Shown here piece after piece: positions 8,425-17,141 of a stretch of 64,000 nt of DNA (position 1 is the stretch's first letter; each line of letters starts with the position of its first letter). Under the pieces are notes generated by a model. It worked only from the letters and a program-made list of their open reading frames with translations. It was not told where the DNA came from and did not search any database. Both the position numbers and the translations under genes were made by a program. Source of the DNA: UBA2387 sp019454665 (GTDB taxonomy: Bacteria > Armatimonadota > Fimbriimonadia > Fimbriimonadales > Fimbriimonadaceae); NCBI GenBank assembly GCA_045862995.1, contig BTVX01000007.1, positions 62,001 through 126,000 of the forward strand. Reading direction: 5' to 3'.

Positions 8425-10448
8425 TCCGCAAGCAGGTTGGCGATGGCGATCCCCTCGGTCAGGGTGGCTTCCGCCTTGTCCCGACTGATTCCAGCGAACT
8501 GCTGTTCGCCCGCCTTCAGCGCCCGGATCACCATCGGACACGTGGTGCTGGCGAACGCCAGGTAGCCCGGCAGGGCGGCCTTGAGTTCGCCCAGGCGCTC
8601 GTCGCCTTCGGTCCGTTGGGCCAGCCAGTAGCGTGCGCGATAGGTTTCCATGGGGATCACCTCGGGGAGCGAACGCACTCGGAAGTAGGGTGTGCTTTCG
8701 ACGGCGATCATCCGGCGTGCCATCTCGGTGGCTTTGTCGTAGGCTTCCAGCGAGACGTAAAGATCGCGCAGCTGCTCCATCGTCGTCAAATCGTTCGGGT
8801 CGCGGACCAGAGCCAGATTCATCGCTGCCTCGGCTCCAGATCGGTCGTTTGCGGCGATTCTGGCCCGAGCCAGGGCGCGCAGGTGTCGGCCTGTCGGTGC
8901 GAGCGCGGCGGCGTGCTCGAGGTCGGCGAGCGCTCTCGAAGGCTCCGCCACAGCCGATCGCAGGTACCAGTACTCGCCGTGCCAACCCGCGGTCCCTTCC
9001 AAGGATGAGGCCAACCCGCGCGCGGTCGCTGAGTCGCCTGCGGCGATGGCATAGCGGAAGCGCACCTTTTGCAGCTCGACCGAAGCGAGATGGACCATCA
9101 GCAACGCGACGACGCCTGCAACGGCGGCGAACCCCCAGCGCTGGCCTTTGGGCGTGAACTCGGGGCTCGGTCCGTCCACGGCCATGTTCAGCCCCACGCC
9201 CAGCAGGAGGAACACGAGGAAGCCCAGACCGAAGTAGTACAGGTCGCTGTCCACCAGGTTGTGCGCTCCGCTGGCGGCGATAGCGGCGACCAACCCTGCG
9301 CGGGGCCAGTGGTGCCCGAACCAGGCGCTTCGTGAGTGGCGGAGCACCCGAATCAAAGCGAGAAGCACGATGGCGATCACGGCCAGAGGCGCCAGAATGC
9401 CCGCCTCGACCCCCAGCTGCAGGAACGAGTTGTGGGCCATCACCGTCTTCGTCGTCAGCCCCGAGCGGGCGGACTCTTGCGGGTAGGTGCCGATGCCAAA
9501 CCCCATCGGACGTTCCTTCATCAGCGCAACGGCACCCTTCCAGAGGTTGGAACGGAACTCGCCCGATTGTTCGGCCGTGGCTTGAGCGTTCGACAGTCTG
9601 CCAAACACTCCGGACGACGCGGTTCCGGTTGGAGCCGGCTGCGCCCGCATCGCGAACGCCAACACCGCCACGGCGACCACAGGTACGACAACCGCCAGCC
9701 CGCGTTTGAGCGACGCTCCCGCGGGTTTGGTGAACAACGCGACGCCGACCAGCGCCACCAGCCCGACCCCCGCGGCCAGATAGGCGCCCTTGGATTGCGT
9801 GAGCAGCATCGCGAACCAAATCAACACGGCAGCCGCACCGGCCGCCCATGCGGCGATCCGCTCCAACGTAGCGGTAAGTGCAAGTGCCAGAAAGCCCCCG
9901 ATCAACAGCAGTCCCGCCAGCGCATTCGGATTCATCCAGGACGAGAAGATGCGCCACGTCGGGTCGTGGGCTTTCATCCCGACGTATTCCTGCACACCCA
10001 TCGCAGCGACCCATGCCGTGCCGGCCACGATGGCGCCCAAGACCAGAACTGGGCCGCGCCGCCGCCCGCAGAGGACCATTCCCGCCGCCATTGCGCCCAG
10101 GTAAGCGAACCACTCGACCAGCACCAGCAGGCTGGAACTCTTGAAGCTGGAGTGCATGAGCGAAGCGACAAGCGAAATCGCTAGAACCCCGCAGGCGATG
10201 GCCAACGGAAGCGGAGGCGTCGGCGTGACCGAGCGTTGGGCCCAGGCCAAGGCGAGTCCCAGTAGGGCTGGCAACGCGATCAACGTGTGGGCCAACGCTG
10301 CGCCTTCGGGGGCGCCCAGCAACGCAAAAATGCCGGGGTATTCGGGCGACGACGGCATCGCGTCAACCGAAACGTAGCCGCCGAGCACGGGGGCGAGGAC
10401 TGCCGACAGGAGCAGCAAGAAGAAGGGAAGCGCGCGACGCACCGTCAT
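8301..10448 (-). CDS. O-antigen ligase/polymerase-like membrane protein with C-terminal TPR region
   Basis: A 715-residue protein with about 11-12 membrane helices in the first two thirds, including the long periplasmic loop expected in the Wzy_C (O-antigen ligase, WaaL/Wzy/PglL-like) superfamily. A soluble domain of about 270 residues follows with TPR-type helix pairs (DRSGAEAAMNLALVRDPND). Such enzymes polymerise glycans or move them from a lipid carrier to an acceptor. ATG at 10448 was chosen because it overlaps the upstream gene's stop as ATGA; an ATG at 10469 is possible. It ends the operon of two GT2 enzymes and a Rieske oxygenase. Its last 124 bases lie antisense to the PBP2 gene. Confidence 0.82.
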   Translation of the reverse strand: MTVRRALPFFLLLLSAVLAPVLGGYVSVDAMPSSPEYPGIFALLGAPEGAALAHTLIALPALLGLALAWAQRSVTPTPPLPLAIACGVLAISLVASLMHSSFKSSSLLVLVEWFAYLGAMAAGMVLCGRRRGPVLVLGAIVAGTAWVAAMGVQEYVGMKAHDPTWRIFSSWMNPNALAGLLLIGGFLALALTATLERIAAWAAGAAAVLIWFAMLLTQSKGAYLAAGVGLVALVGVALFTKPAGASLKRGLAVVVPVVAVAVLAFAMRAQPAPTGTASSGVFGRLSNAQATAEQSGEFRSNLWKGAVALMKERPMGFGIGTYPQESARSGLTTKTVMAHNSFLQLGVEAGILAPLAVIAIVLLALIRVLRHSRSAWFGHHWPRAGLVAAIAASGAHNLVDSDLYYFGLGFLVFLLLGVGLNMAVDGPSPEFTPKGQRWGFAAVAGVVALLMVHLASVELQKVRFRYAIAAGDSATARGLASSLEGTAGWHGEYWYLRSAVAEPSRALADLEHAAALAPTGRHLRALARARIAANDRSGAEAAMNLALVRDPNDLTTMEQLRDLYVSLEAYDKATEMARRMIAVESTPYFRVRSLPEVIPMETYRARYWLAQRTEGDERLGELKAALPGYLAFASTTCPMVIRALKAGEQQFAGISRDKAEATLTEGIAIANLLADYDLGSAEDWRARASDLAAVRAELTGASAGGSVGNTTSGIP

Positions 10449-11344
10449 CGTTTGAGGCGACTTCTCCATCGTTGAGCGTAGTTCTTGGCGATGAACACGC
10501 TGGCGCGGGCCGTGAGGGCCGCACCGGCGAATGCCAGCGCCGCAGGGCGTGCCAAAAGCGGCATATCGGGCACCATGTTCTTGCGGAAGAACTGGAACAT
10601 GGACTTGTGGAAACGATACACCATGCGGTTCGGTACCTTGTCGGTGCTGCCGCCGATGTGGTGGGTGACGACGGCGGTCGGCTCGTAAGCCACCTGGAAC
10701 CCCTCGCGCCAGGCCCGGAAGCACCAGTCCACGTCCTCGCAGAACATGAAGAACTCGGGGTCCATCAGGCCGACCTTGGCGATCATCTCGTCCGTGGCCA
10801 GCATAGCGGCGCCGCTCACCCAGTCCACGGTGGCCTCCTTCGAGTGGTCGAAGTCGGTCATCAGGTACTCGCGGAGGTACCGGTTGTTCGGAAACCATCG
10901 CCCGAGGAGGGTGTTGCGGAACAGTGCGGCCACGGGGTTCGGGAAGCGGCGGCAACTGTACTGGAGCGACCCATCGGGGTTCAGGAGTTTCGGCCCGATC
11001 ACGCCGTACTCGGGGTGGGCGGCGGCGCATTCGAGCAGGGTTTTCAGGCAGCCGGGGTGGACGTAGGCGTCGCTGTTGAGCAAAAACACGTGCTTGCCCT
11101 GGCGCTCGCGCATGGCCAGATTGTGCCCGCCCGTGAAGCCGAGGTTGCGCGTCTGCCGCAGGAGCCGGACCCAGGGGAAGTCGCGCTCCACCATGTCCCC
11201 AGAGTCGTCCTCCGAGTTGTTCTCGACGACGATGACCTCGAAGCTCGCCGTCCCGCGCTCGACCTCCAACGCAGCAAGACACGCGCGCAGATGGTCGCGC
11301 GTGTTCCAGGAGCAGATCGTGACGCTAAGGTCGAAAGCCGGCAT
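10445..11344 (-). CDS. Family 2 glycosyltransferase (rhamnosyltransferase-like)
   Basis: A 299-residue GT-A fold enzyme. It begins with the usual strand (LSVTICSWNTRDHLRACL), followed by VIVVENNSEDDS and the metal-binding region with LLNSDAYVHPGCL in place of a plain DxD. The C-terminal part has FMFCEDVDWCFRAWREGF, the acceptor-side ED motif of rhamnosyl-type GT2 enzymes, and an amphipathic membrane-associated tail. It adds one sugar from a nucleotide donor to a lipid-linked glycan on the cytoplasmic face. The donor is unknown. It overlaps the preceding GT2 gene by 20 bases and the next gene by ATGA, which indicates one transcript. Confidence 0.9.
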   Translation of the reverse strand: MPAFDLSVTICSWNTRDHLRACLAALEVERGTASFEVIVVENNSEDDSGDMVERDFPWVRLLRQTRNLGFTGGHNLAMRERQGKHVFLLNSDAYVHPGCLKTLLECAAAHPEYGVIGPKLLNPDGSLQYSCRRFPNPVAALFRNTLLGRWFPNNRYLREYLMTDFDHSKEATVDWVSGAAMLATDEMIAKVGLMDPEFFMFCEDVDWCFRAWREGFQVAYEPTAVVTHHIGGSTDKVPNRMVYRFHKSMFQFFRKNMVPDMPLLARPAALAFAGAALTARASVFIAKNYAQRWRSRLKR

Positions 11345-12194
11345 GAACGCCTCGGGCCCGGATCAGGGCCGCCAGATAGATTAGCAGAGCGAGCCCCCGA
11401 TAACCCGCGTTCGCAAGGGGATGAGGCGCATGTTTGGTCAAGTAGCGCACCAAACTGCGGTGGGACTCCCAGATCATGGCCTTCCGGACCTGGCGCGTGC
11501 TGGCCCCGTGATGATGCATCACGCGGACGTCCGGGTCGTACCAGCCGGGCCATCCCGCCTCGTCCAGCCGCTTCAGCAGGTCCACCTCGTTGAAGAAGAT
11601 GGGGAACGCTTCGTCGAACGGCGCATTGGGGGAGCCTACGGCTTCCAATGCCTCGCGCCGGAAGAGCAGGAAAGTGCCCATGGGCTGGGGCGCAGCTTGG
11701 GGCGCGTCGTAGTCGAAACGGGTCAATCGGTACGAGTCGAGCGGCCCAGCCACGCGCGCGCCGAGGCCGGTCCAATCGCCGAGCAAGCCGAGGAACGTGG
11801 GGAATCCACGCACGCTGGCCTGCGTCGAGCCATCCGGAGAGACGAGCTTTGCGCCCAGATACCCGTGCGACGGGCGTCCCTTCAGCGATGCGACCGCGCG
11901 CGCCAGCGTTCCCTCGAACACTTGCGTGTCCGGATTGAGCGTGAGCAGGTAGGGCGAATCGGCTGCGGCGAAGGCCAGGTTGTTGCCCCGGGCGTAGCCC
12001 GTGTTCGTCCCGGGTTCGATCAGCCGGACCTCGGGGAACTCGCTCCGGACCATGGCGGCGCTGCCGTCGCTGGAGGCGTTGTCCACGACGATGACGGCAT
12101 CGTCAGCATACGGGTATTCGCGTAGGGAAGTCAGGCACGCGCGCAACAGGTCGCGCGTGTTCCAGTTGACGATCAGGATGGAGAGTTCAGCCAC
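11325..12194 (-). CDS. Family 2 glycosyltransferase
   Basis: A 289-residue GT2 enzyme paralogous to its downstream neighbour. Both begin with the same strand (LSILIVNWNTRDLLRACL). The nucleotide-binding region VIVVDNASSDGS and the metal-binding LTLNPDTQVF are clear. The acceptor motif (FPIFFNEVDLLKRLDEAG) replaces the ED of the neighbour with NEVD. The start is a GTG that overlaps the stop of the Rieske gene by 8 bases. It is probably the enzyme that adds another sugar to the same glycan. The donor and linkage cannot be told. Confidence 0.9.
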   Translation of the reverse strand: MAELSILIVNWNTRDLLRACLTSLREYPYADDAVIVVDNASSDGSAAMVRSEFPEVRLIEPGTNTGYARGNNLAFAAADSPYLLTLNPDTQVFEGTLARAVASLKGRPSHGYLGAKLVSPDGSTQASVRGFPTFLGLLGDWTGLGARVAGPLDSYRLTRFDYDAPQAAPQPMGTFLLFRREALEAVGSPNAPFDEAFPIFFNEVDLLKRLDEAGWPGWYDPDVRVMHHHGASTRQVRKAMIWESHRSLVRYLTKHAPHPLANAGYRGLALLIYLAALIRARGVHAGFRP

Positions 12195-13281
12195 CGAACA
12201 ACGCTTGGGTCAACAGTCGGTGGAAGTGGTGGGTTCCCGTCTCACGCGCGACCGAGTACCTGCCCCGCTCGTAGATGCGCGAACGCAATCCCTTCTGGAC
12301 GGCCTCCACGATGGCTTCGTCCTCGCGTTCCACGCGATCCACGTCGTCGCCCGCACCCGTGCCCAACCGAGATGCGTCCCATACGTAGCGGATGAACGAG
12401 ACCTTCGTCCGCGACGGCCCGAGCGGACGCACGACGTTCACCGAGAGGCCCCACGGGTAGAAGTTGAACATCAGGTTCGGGAACACCCAGAAGTAATAGG
12501 CAGCGATGGACTGGCCGAAGTCGGGCGATGACTCGGGCAGATCGAACACGTCGCCGCCCGAATCGGTGTACGCGATCTGGACGCTGCAGTGATCGTGCAA
12601 CTCGACGGCATACCGTCCGTAGTCAATCACCGAGTTCAGGCTCGCATGGACGAACGGGATGTGGAAGCCCTCCAGGTAGTTCTCGACGTAGAGTGCCCAG
12701 TTCGCGTTGACTATGTAGTCGCGCGATTGGGTCGGCTCGTGGACGGCGAGGTCGAGGGGCATCCAGCCGACTCGGTCGAGCATGGGACGCAACACATCCT
12801 CCGCCGAATGGCTGGGGCGGATCGAAGCAAACAGCAGTTTCGACCACTCGAACCGGGGAATGGGCGCCAGGTGGTCCTTCTCGCACGGGAACCCCTCGAC
12901 GCCTTCGAACTCGGGCATATGCTGGAAGCGCCCGTCCATGCCGAATCGCCGCCCGTGGTAGCGGCACCGGAGAAACCGCTCGTTGCACGCCCCTTCGACG
13001 ACGAGCATCCCGCGATGGGTGCACACGTTGGAAACCAGATGGATCTGGTCGTTCGCGTCCCGGGTCAGCACCACAGGCTCGTCGAGGCACCCTTCGAGGA
13101 TCGTGAAGGGCGTCGCCTGTCCTGGCACCTTGGCGGCGTCCAGATCGCCCAGAAACTGCCAACTGGGCACGAACACACGCTCTTTGGCGGCTTCGTAGGC
13201 GGCCTCGTATGTGTAGAACGCACCGGGTGGGGTCCATGCCTTGGCGATGTCCTCGTGGATCTCGAACGGCTGGAAGGGCAT
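12187..13281 (-). CDS. Rieske non-haem iron oxygenase, large-subunit type
   Basis: A 364-residue protein of the aromatic-ring-hydroxylating dioxygenase alpha-subunit family (choline or carnitine monooxygenase-like). The N-terminal Rieske domain has CTH (87-89) and CRYH (106-109), the four [2Fe-2S] ligands with normal spacing. The catalytic domain has ENYLEGFHIPFVH with the two iron-binding His. No reductase or ferredoxin is encoded next to it. It opens an operon of two GT2 glycosyltransferases and an O-antigen ligase-like protein, so the substrate may be a sugar, a lipid carrier or a small methylated amine. This is inferred from position only. ATG 13281 was chosen over GTG 13296 because of the -10 box 5 bases upstream. 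Confidence 0.88.
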   Translation of the reverse strand: MPFQPFEIHEDIAKAWTPPGAFYTYEAAYEAAKERVFVPSWQFLGDLDAAKVPGQATPFTILEGCLDEPVVLTRDANDQIHLVSNVCTHRGMLVVEGACNERFLRCRYHGRRFGMDGRFQHMPEFEGVEGFPCEKDHLAPIPRFEWSKLLFASIRPSHSAEDVLRPMLDRVGWMPLDLAVHEPTQSRDYIVNANWALYVENYLEGFHIPFVHASLNSVIDYGRYAVELHDHCSVQIAYTDSGGDVFDLPESSPDFGQSIAAYYFWVFPNLMFNFYPWGLSVNVVRPLGPSRTKVSFIRYVWDASRLGTGAGDDVDRVEREDEAIVEAVQKGLRSRIYERGRYSVARETGTHHFHRLLTQALFGG

Positions 13282-13286
13282 GGATG

Positions 13287-13292
13287 ATGGTA
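13287..13292 (-). promoter_or_regulatory. -10 box (TACCAT) of the Rieske/GT2 operon, leaderless type
   Basis: Read on the minus strand, TACCAT ends 5 bases before the ATG at 13281. It shares the 53-base divergent intergenic space with the promoter of the PafA/Dop-family gene. Confidence 0.45.
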
Positions 13293-13322
13293 GCACTTGG
13301 CCACGTTCGCGGCGCGGCGACG

Positions 13323-13328
13323 TAGAAT
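13323..13328 (+). promoter_or_regulatory. -10 box (TAGAAT) of the PafA/Dop-family gene, leaderless type
   Basis: TAGAAT ends 6 bases before the ATG at 13335. The best upstream TTG lies 20 bases away, too far for a normal -35. Confidence 0.5.
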
Positions 13329-13334
13329 AGGCTC

Positions 13335-14801
13335 ATGCCCCACGCTCCCGGCGACCGGATCTTCGGTGTCGAAACAGAGTTCGGTTGCCTCGTTTCGGAC
13401 GAGACCTTCGGCACCCCCGAAGGCGCCGTCGAGTTGGTCAAGGACAGCCTGTTTTTCGACCTTCACATCGGGGCGATTGATTTGCACGCGCGGGACGAAG
13501 TGTTCGAGCCGGCGGCCAACGGAGGGTTTTTGGTCAACGGCGGGCGCATGTACATCGACGCCGTCGGCACGCACTTGGAGTACGCCACCGCCGAGTGCCG
13601 CGACCTTCGAAACCTGGTCGCCAACGACCGGGCTGGGCAGCGTCTCATCGTTCAGGCGCTGAAAGAACTGGGGTTGGAAGACGCCGTCGCGTTCTACAAC
13701 AATTCGGTGGACCACTTCGGCGGGCACACGTTCGGCTGCCACGAGAACTATCTGGTGCGAGCCAACGACGAGTTCCTCAGCTTCGCGCCGCCGCTGCTCT
13801 ATCCGTTCTTGGTCACCCGGCAGATCTTCGCGGGCGTAGGGCGGGTCGGGGGCCACTTGCTGACCACCAACTATGCCCAGCCGACGTACGAAGAGGTCGT
13901 CAACAACCCGATCGACTACATCTGGGTGTCGAACGTGTACGGAGTGGTGCCCGATCACGACGTGCCGTTCCAACTCAGCCAACGCGCCGACCACATCATC
14001 AAGACCATCGCGGGCCGCGTCCGCTTCAATCGCGCGCTCATCAACCCCAAGTGGGAGCATTTCTACAGCCACGACGGCATGCAGCGGCTGCATCTGCTTT
14101 TCGGCGAATCGAACCAGAACGAGTACGCCTACGCGCTCAAAGTCGGTACGACGCACCTGGTGTTGCGCCTGCTGGAAGAACATCGCGTCCCGGAGTCGCT
14201 GCAGCTGGTCGAGCCGCTCATCGCCTTGCGCCAAGTCAGCCGGGACCAAGACTTCCGATGGTTGGTGGAGCGGGCCGATGGCGGGACGATTGGCGCGGTG
14301 GACCTCCAACGCGAGTATCTGGCGCTGGCCCAAGCGTACCGAGGGACCAACGACGACACCGATTGGACGCTCGACGCCTGGGAGTCCGTGCTCGACGGGC
14401 TGGCCACCGACCCGATGACGCTCGCCGACCGTGTGGACTGGGTCGCCAAGCGTCAGATCGTCGAGCAGTACATGGCCGAGGAAGGCCTCGACTGGTCGTC
14501 GGACGCCCTGCACTCGGTGGACTTGGAGTACCACAACATCAACCCCGATCAAAGCCTGTTCCACGCAATGCAGGGGATGGGTCAGACGCAACGTGTGGTT
14601 TCAGACCTGGACATCCTGGATGCGATGACCTCGCCGCCGCAGAACACGCGGGCGAAGGCGCGAGCGGCTTGCGTCAAGCACGTTTTGGACCGCAAGTCGC
14701 GCCGGTACTACGCGTTCGATTGGAACGCCGCAGCGGTGGACAAGCAGACGTTCTTCGAATTCGACGACCCGTTCGACACCTACGACGGCGTTCGTCCGTG
14801 A
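13335..14801 (+). CDS. PafA/Dop family enzyme (Pup ligase or Pup deamidase type)
   Basis: A 488-residue protein of the glutamine-synthetase-like PafA/Dop family, which ligates or deamidates the prokaryotic ubiquitin-like protein Pup. Visible signatures are IFGVETEFG at residues 9-17 (ATP/Mg-binding ExE), GGRMYIDAVGTHLEYATAEC, NNSVDHFGGHTFGCHENYL and NRALINPKWEH in the C-terminal half. The GCHENYL sequence resembles PafA more than Dop (GTHENYL), while THLEYAT fits neither strictly, so the subtype is left open. The length matches the family. No Pup, proteasome subunits or Mpa/ARC ATPase is found in the window. It is the only gene of its unit before a lipoprotein with its own promoter. Confidence 0.85.
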   Translation: MPHAPGDRIFGVETEFGCLVSDETFGTPEGAVELVKDSLFFDLHIGAIDLHARDEVFEPAANGGFLVNGGRMYIDAVGTHLEYATAECRDLRNLVANDRAGQRLIVQALKELGLEDAVAFYNNSVDHFGGHTFGCHENYLVRANDEFLSFAPPLLYPFLVTRQIFAGVGRVGGHLLTTNYAQPTYEEVVNNPIDYIWVSNVYGVVPDHDVPFQLSQRADHIIKTIAGRVRFNRALINPKWEHFYSHDGMQRLHLLFGESNQNEYAYALKVGTTHLVLRLLEEHRVPESLQLVEPLIALRQVSRDQDFRWLVERADGGTIGAVDLQREYLALAQAYRGTNDDTDWTLDAWESVLDGLATDPMTLADRVDWVAKRQIVEQYMAEEGLDWSSDALHSVDLEYHNINPDQSLFHAMQGMGQTQRVVSDLDILDAMTSPPQNTRAKARAACVKHVLDRKSRRYYAFDWNAAAVDKQTFFEFDDPFDTYDGVRP

Positions 14802-14821
14802 CGCCTTACCGCTAGGGGCAG

Positions 14822-14827
14822 TAACAT
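14822..14827 (+). promoter_or_regulatory. -10 box (TAACAT) of the TPR lipoprotein gene, leaderless type
   Basis: TAACAT ends 7 bases before the GTG start at 14835, in the 33-base gap behind the PafA/Dop-family gene. Confidence 0.45.
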
Positions 14828-14834
14828 CTACAGT

Positions 14835-15482
14835 GTGAAACGATGGTTTGCGTTGTTGGCGGCGGTCTGCATCCTGGCCGGGTGCGAGCCGAGCGGCAAG
14901 GGCCAGGTGCCCATCATCCGCAACGGCGACACCTACGCGCGGGTTCTGAACGAAGCCGAGACGCTCAACCGCGACATCCTGGAGCGCTACGACCGGGACG
15001 ATGAACTGACGAGGGAGGATCTCGAGGCGTTGGAGGAGTCCAAGCTCAAACTGCTCGGCCTCATCGGGTTCAAGCCCGACGCGTTCCCGCTCCACTTCGC
15101 GCTCGCCAAGGTGGAGCAGGGCCTTGGCAACCACGCCTCGGCGTTGGATTCGTTCCGCCAGTGCCTCGCCCTTTCGCCAGCGGACCCGACGGACCCCGCG
15201 ATTCGGGCGACGGTGGCCGAAGCCCACGGGCAGATGGCGCGCAGCCAGATCTTCCTCAACGCCTATAGCGATGCCGCCGAGTCGGCCAAGCTCGCGATCG
15301 AGTTCGGTCCGAACAACCCCGACTACCGTTACTATCTCGCCTCGGCGGCCAACGAACTGGGCGACCCGGAGACGGCTTTGGGCTTGTTGAACGAGGCGCT
15401 CGAACTCGTTCCCGACCACGCGAGGAGTTTGCGGCTGAAGCGTCTGATCGAGTCCTCCCAAAACGAAGAACCCCGACCCTGA
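14835..15482 (+). CDS. TPR-containing lipoprotein
   Basis: A 215-residue protein with a lipoprotein signal peptide (MKRWFALLAAVCILAGC; Cys17 would be lipid-modified). The rest is helical, with two or three tetratricopeptide-like repeats (HASALDSFRQCLALSPADP, AAESAKLAIEFGPNNPDY, AALGLL-type pairs), which usually serve as protein-binding scaffolds. A coiled, acidic stretch lies at residues 40-65. GTG start, with a -10 box upstream. Specific role unknown. A strong hairpin follows the stop codon. Confidence 0.8.
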   Translation: MKRWFALLAAVCILAGCEPSGKGQVPIIRNGDTYARVLNEAETLNRDILERYDRDDELTREDLEALEESKLKLLGLIGFKPDAFPLHFALAKVEQGLGNHASALDSFRQCLALSPADPTDPAIRATVAEAHGQMARSQIFLNAYSDAAESAKLAIEFGPNNPDYRYYLASAANELGDPETALGLLNEALELVPDHARSLRLKRLIESSQNEEPRP

Positions 15483-15497
15483 CGGGCCGGGGCTTCG
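15465..15497. terminator. Bidirectional hairpin between the lipoprotein and flagellin genes
   Basis: CCCCGACCC pairs with GGGCCGGGG around a TGAC loop with one mismatch, and GAAG/CTTC extends the base. It overlaps the lipoprotein stop codon and lies 31 bases past the flagellin stop on the other strand, so it can end both transcripts. There is no long T tract. Confidence 0.55.
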
Positions 15498-15528
15498 CGT
15501 GATGAGGGTGGTGCCGTAACTTGGAAGC

Positions 15529-16983
15529 TTATTGTTGCAGGAGCCGAAGGACGTTCTGAGGTTGCTGATTGGCCTGGCCGAGCATCGCCATGCCGCTCTG
15601 CTGGAGGATCTGGAGCCGAGTCAACTCGGTCATCTCCTCAGCGATGTTGGCATCGCGGATGTAGCTCTCGGCTGCCGTCAGGTTCTCCTTCTGAACCTCA
15701 AGGGACCGGACGTTGGACTCCAGGAAGTTCTTGGTGAACGACCCCAGGTTGCCGCGAACCTGAGCGAGTTGGCTGATGGCCCCTTCGATCATCTGGATCG
15801 CTTCCTGGGCGCCGGCGGCAGTCGTCACATCAATGTCCTCGATGGACTTGCCGGAGACGATGCCCGTGCCGAGCCGGCTGGCGATCACGTTGGGCAACGA
15901 GTAGTTGACCGACTGGTCGCTGTCCGATCCGATCTGGAACCGCACGGAACCCGCCGACACGTAGCCGACCTCGGTGGGAGCAGCGATCGTGGCGTTGCCG
16001 ACCTCGGTGAGGAGGATGCGGTTGCCCGTGCCGTCGCTGAGCATCAGGCCGGAATCGCCCGGAGCCCGGCCACCGGTGAAGGAGACGGTCTCGGCGCCGG
16101 CAGACGTGGTCACGGTGACGTCGAACACGGCATCCACACCGGCGGCGGAAGCGCTGCCGGACGTGTGGAGCACGTTGCTCGGGTCGAAGAACTGGATCTG
16201 GTGCTGCGAGCCGTAGGTGTTCTGCGTGAGGACGATCGAAGTGCTGCCGCCGCTGGTGACGGCCTGGGCTTGCACGCCGGTTTGCGACGACTTCTCGTTG
16301 ATCTTGGCGACGACGGACTCGACCGTCTCGGTTCCGGTGGATTGGAACGTGTAGCCGTTGATCACGAAACTGCCCACCGTGGTGACCGTGGCCGTCGAGC
16401 TTGCGAAGGTGTTGCCCAGCGAGATCGAGGCGCGGGTCGCAGCGGTCGTCTGGTCGATCGTGACCGGCCCGTTGACCACGGCATTGCCGTTGAACGTGCC
16501 GTTGAAGTCCACGACGCTGACGTCGTTGGCGTTGGTCACGCTGGCGAACGTGCCGGCGCTGCCGTTGAGCAACTGCTTGTTGCCGAATCGGGTGGACTCG
16601 GCGATGCGGTTGATCGAATCGAGCGCGGACCGAATCTCGTTCTGGTTGGCCTGGACCGTCGGACCGTCCACGACCGCCGTGTTGGCGGAGTGTACGGCGA
16701 GGGCTCGCATGCCGGACAGGAGACGGGCGACTTCGCTCAACGCGCCTTCAGCCGTCTTGGCCATGTTGACCGCGTCTTGGGTGTTGCGGATGGCCGCTTC
16801 GATGCCCTTGACGTGGGAGCGGACGTTTTCGACGAAGACCAAGCCTGCCGGATCGTCCGCGGCATCGTTGATGCGCATTCCGGTGCTCAGCCGGTTCATT
16901 GTCTTGGCCAATGCGGCGTCCGTTTGCTGGACGCTGCGAAGGGCCGACATTCCCGGGATATTCGAGTTGATTCTCAGACTCAT
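15529..16983 (-). CDS. fliC: Flagellin
   Basis: A 484-residue flagellar filament protein. The conserved N-terminal D0/D1 helices (MSLRINSNIPGM, MNRLSTGMRINDAADDPAGL) and the C-terminal D1/D0 helices (SNVRSLEVQKENLTAAESYIRDANIAE split over the coiled-coil, then QANQQPQNVLRLL) are both present. The middle 250 residues are Ser/Thr/Val/Gly-rich and form the variable surface domain. A good ribosome binding site (GGAG, 7 bases before ATG) shows that this gene is leadered, unlike many neighbours. No other flagellar gene is in the window. No clear sigma-28 promoter was found in the 158 bases upstream. Confidence 0.95.
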   Translation of the reverse strand: MSLRINSNIPGMSALRSVQQTDAALAKTMNRLSTGMRINDAADDPAGLVFVENVRSHVKGIEAAIRNTQDAVNMAKTAEGALSEVARLLSGMRALAVHSANTAVVDGPTVQANQNEIRSALDSINRIAESTRFGNKQLLNGSAGTFASVTNANDVSVVDFNGTFNGNAVVNGPVTIDQTTAATRASISLGNTFASSTATVTTVGSFVINGYTFQSTGTETVESVVAKINEKSSQTGVQAQAVTSGGSTSIVLTQNTYGSQHQIQFFDPSNVLHTSGSASAAGVDAVFDVTVTTSAGAETVSFTGGRAPGDSGLMLSDGTGNRILLTEVGNATIAAPTEVGYVSAGSVRFQIGSDSDQSVNYSLPNVIASRLGTGIVSGKSIEDIDVTTAAGAQEAIQMIEGAISQLAQVRGNLGSFTKNFLESNVRSLEVQKENLTAAESYIRDANIAEEMTELTRLQILQQSGMAMLGQANQQPQNVLRLLQQ

Positions 16984-17111
16984 TGACTAGCTCCGTTTGC
17001 AACCCTCATCAGACAGGGCTGCCAAAACCTGGCAAAGTTCCGTGTGAAATCCTTGGAAGGATGTGGAAGAAATTTAGGTTTCCATGCAAAAAACCTGAAC
17101 AGAGGCTTCAA

Positions 17112-17134
17112 GTTCTGGTTCGTTGAACCTGAAC
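17112..17134 (-). terminator. Hairpin behind the creatininase-family gene
   Basis: GTTC-T-GGTTC pairs with GAACC-T-GAAC around a 3-base loop (9 pairs, one T-T mismatch). On the minus strand a run of six T follows about 20 bases later. It lies between the end of the glycan operon and the flagellin gene. Confidence 0.45.
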
Positions 17135-17141
17135 GACTGCG

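Noticed and set aside
16984..17141. Sigma-28 promoter upstream of flagellin
   Set aside because: A CTAAATTT segment is present on the minus strand, but no GCCGATAA-like -10 lies at the right spacing.
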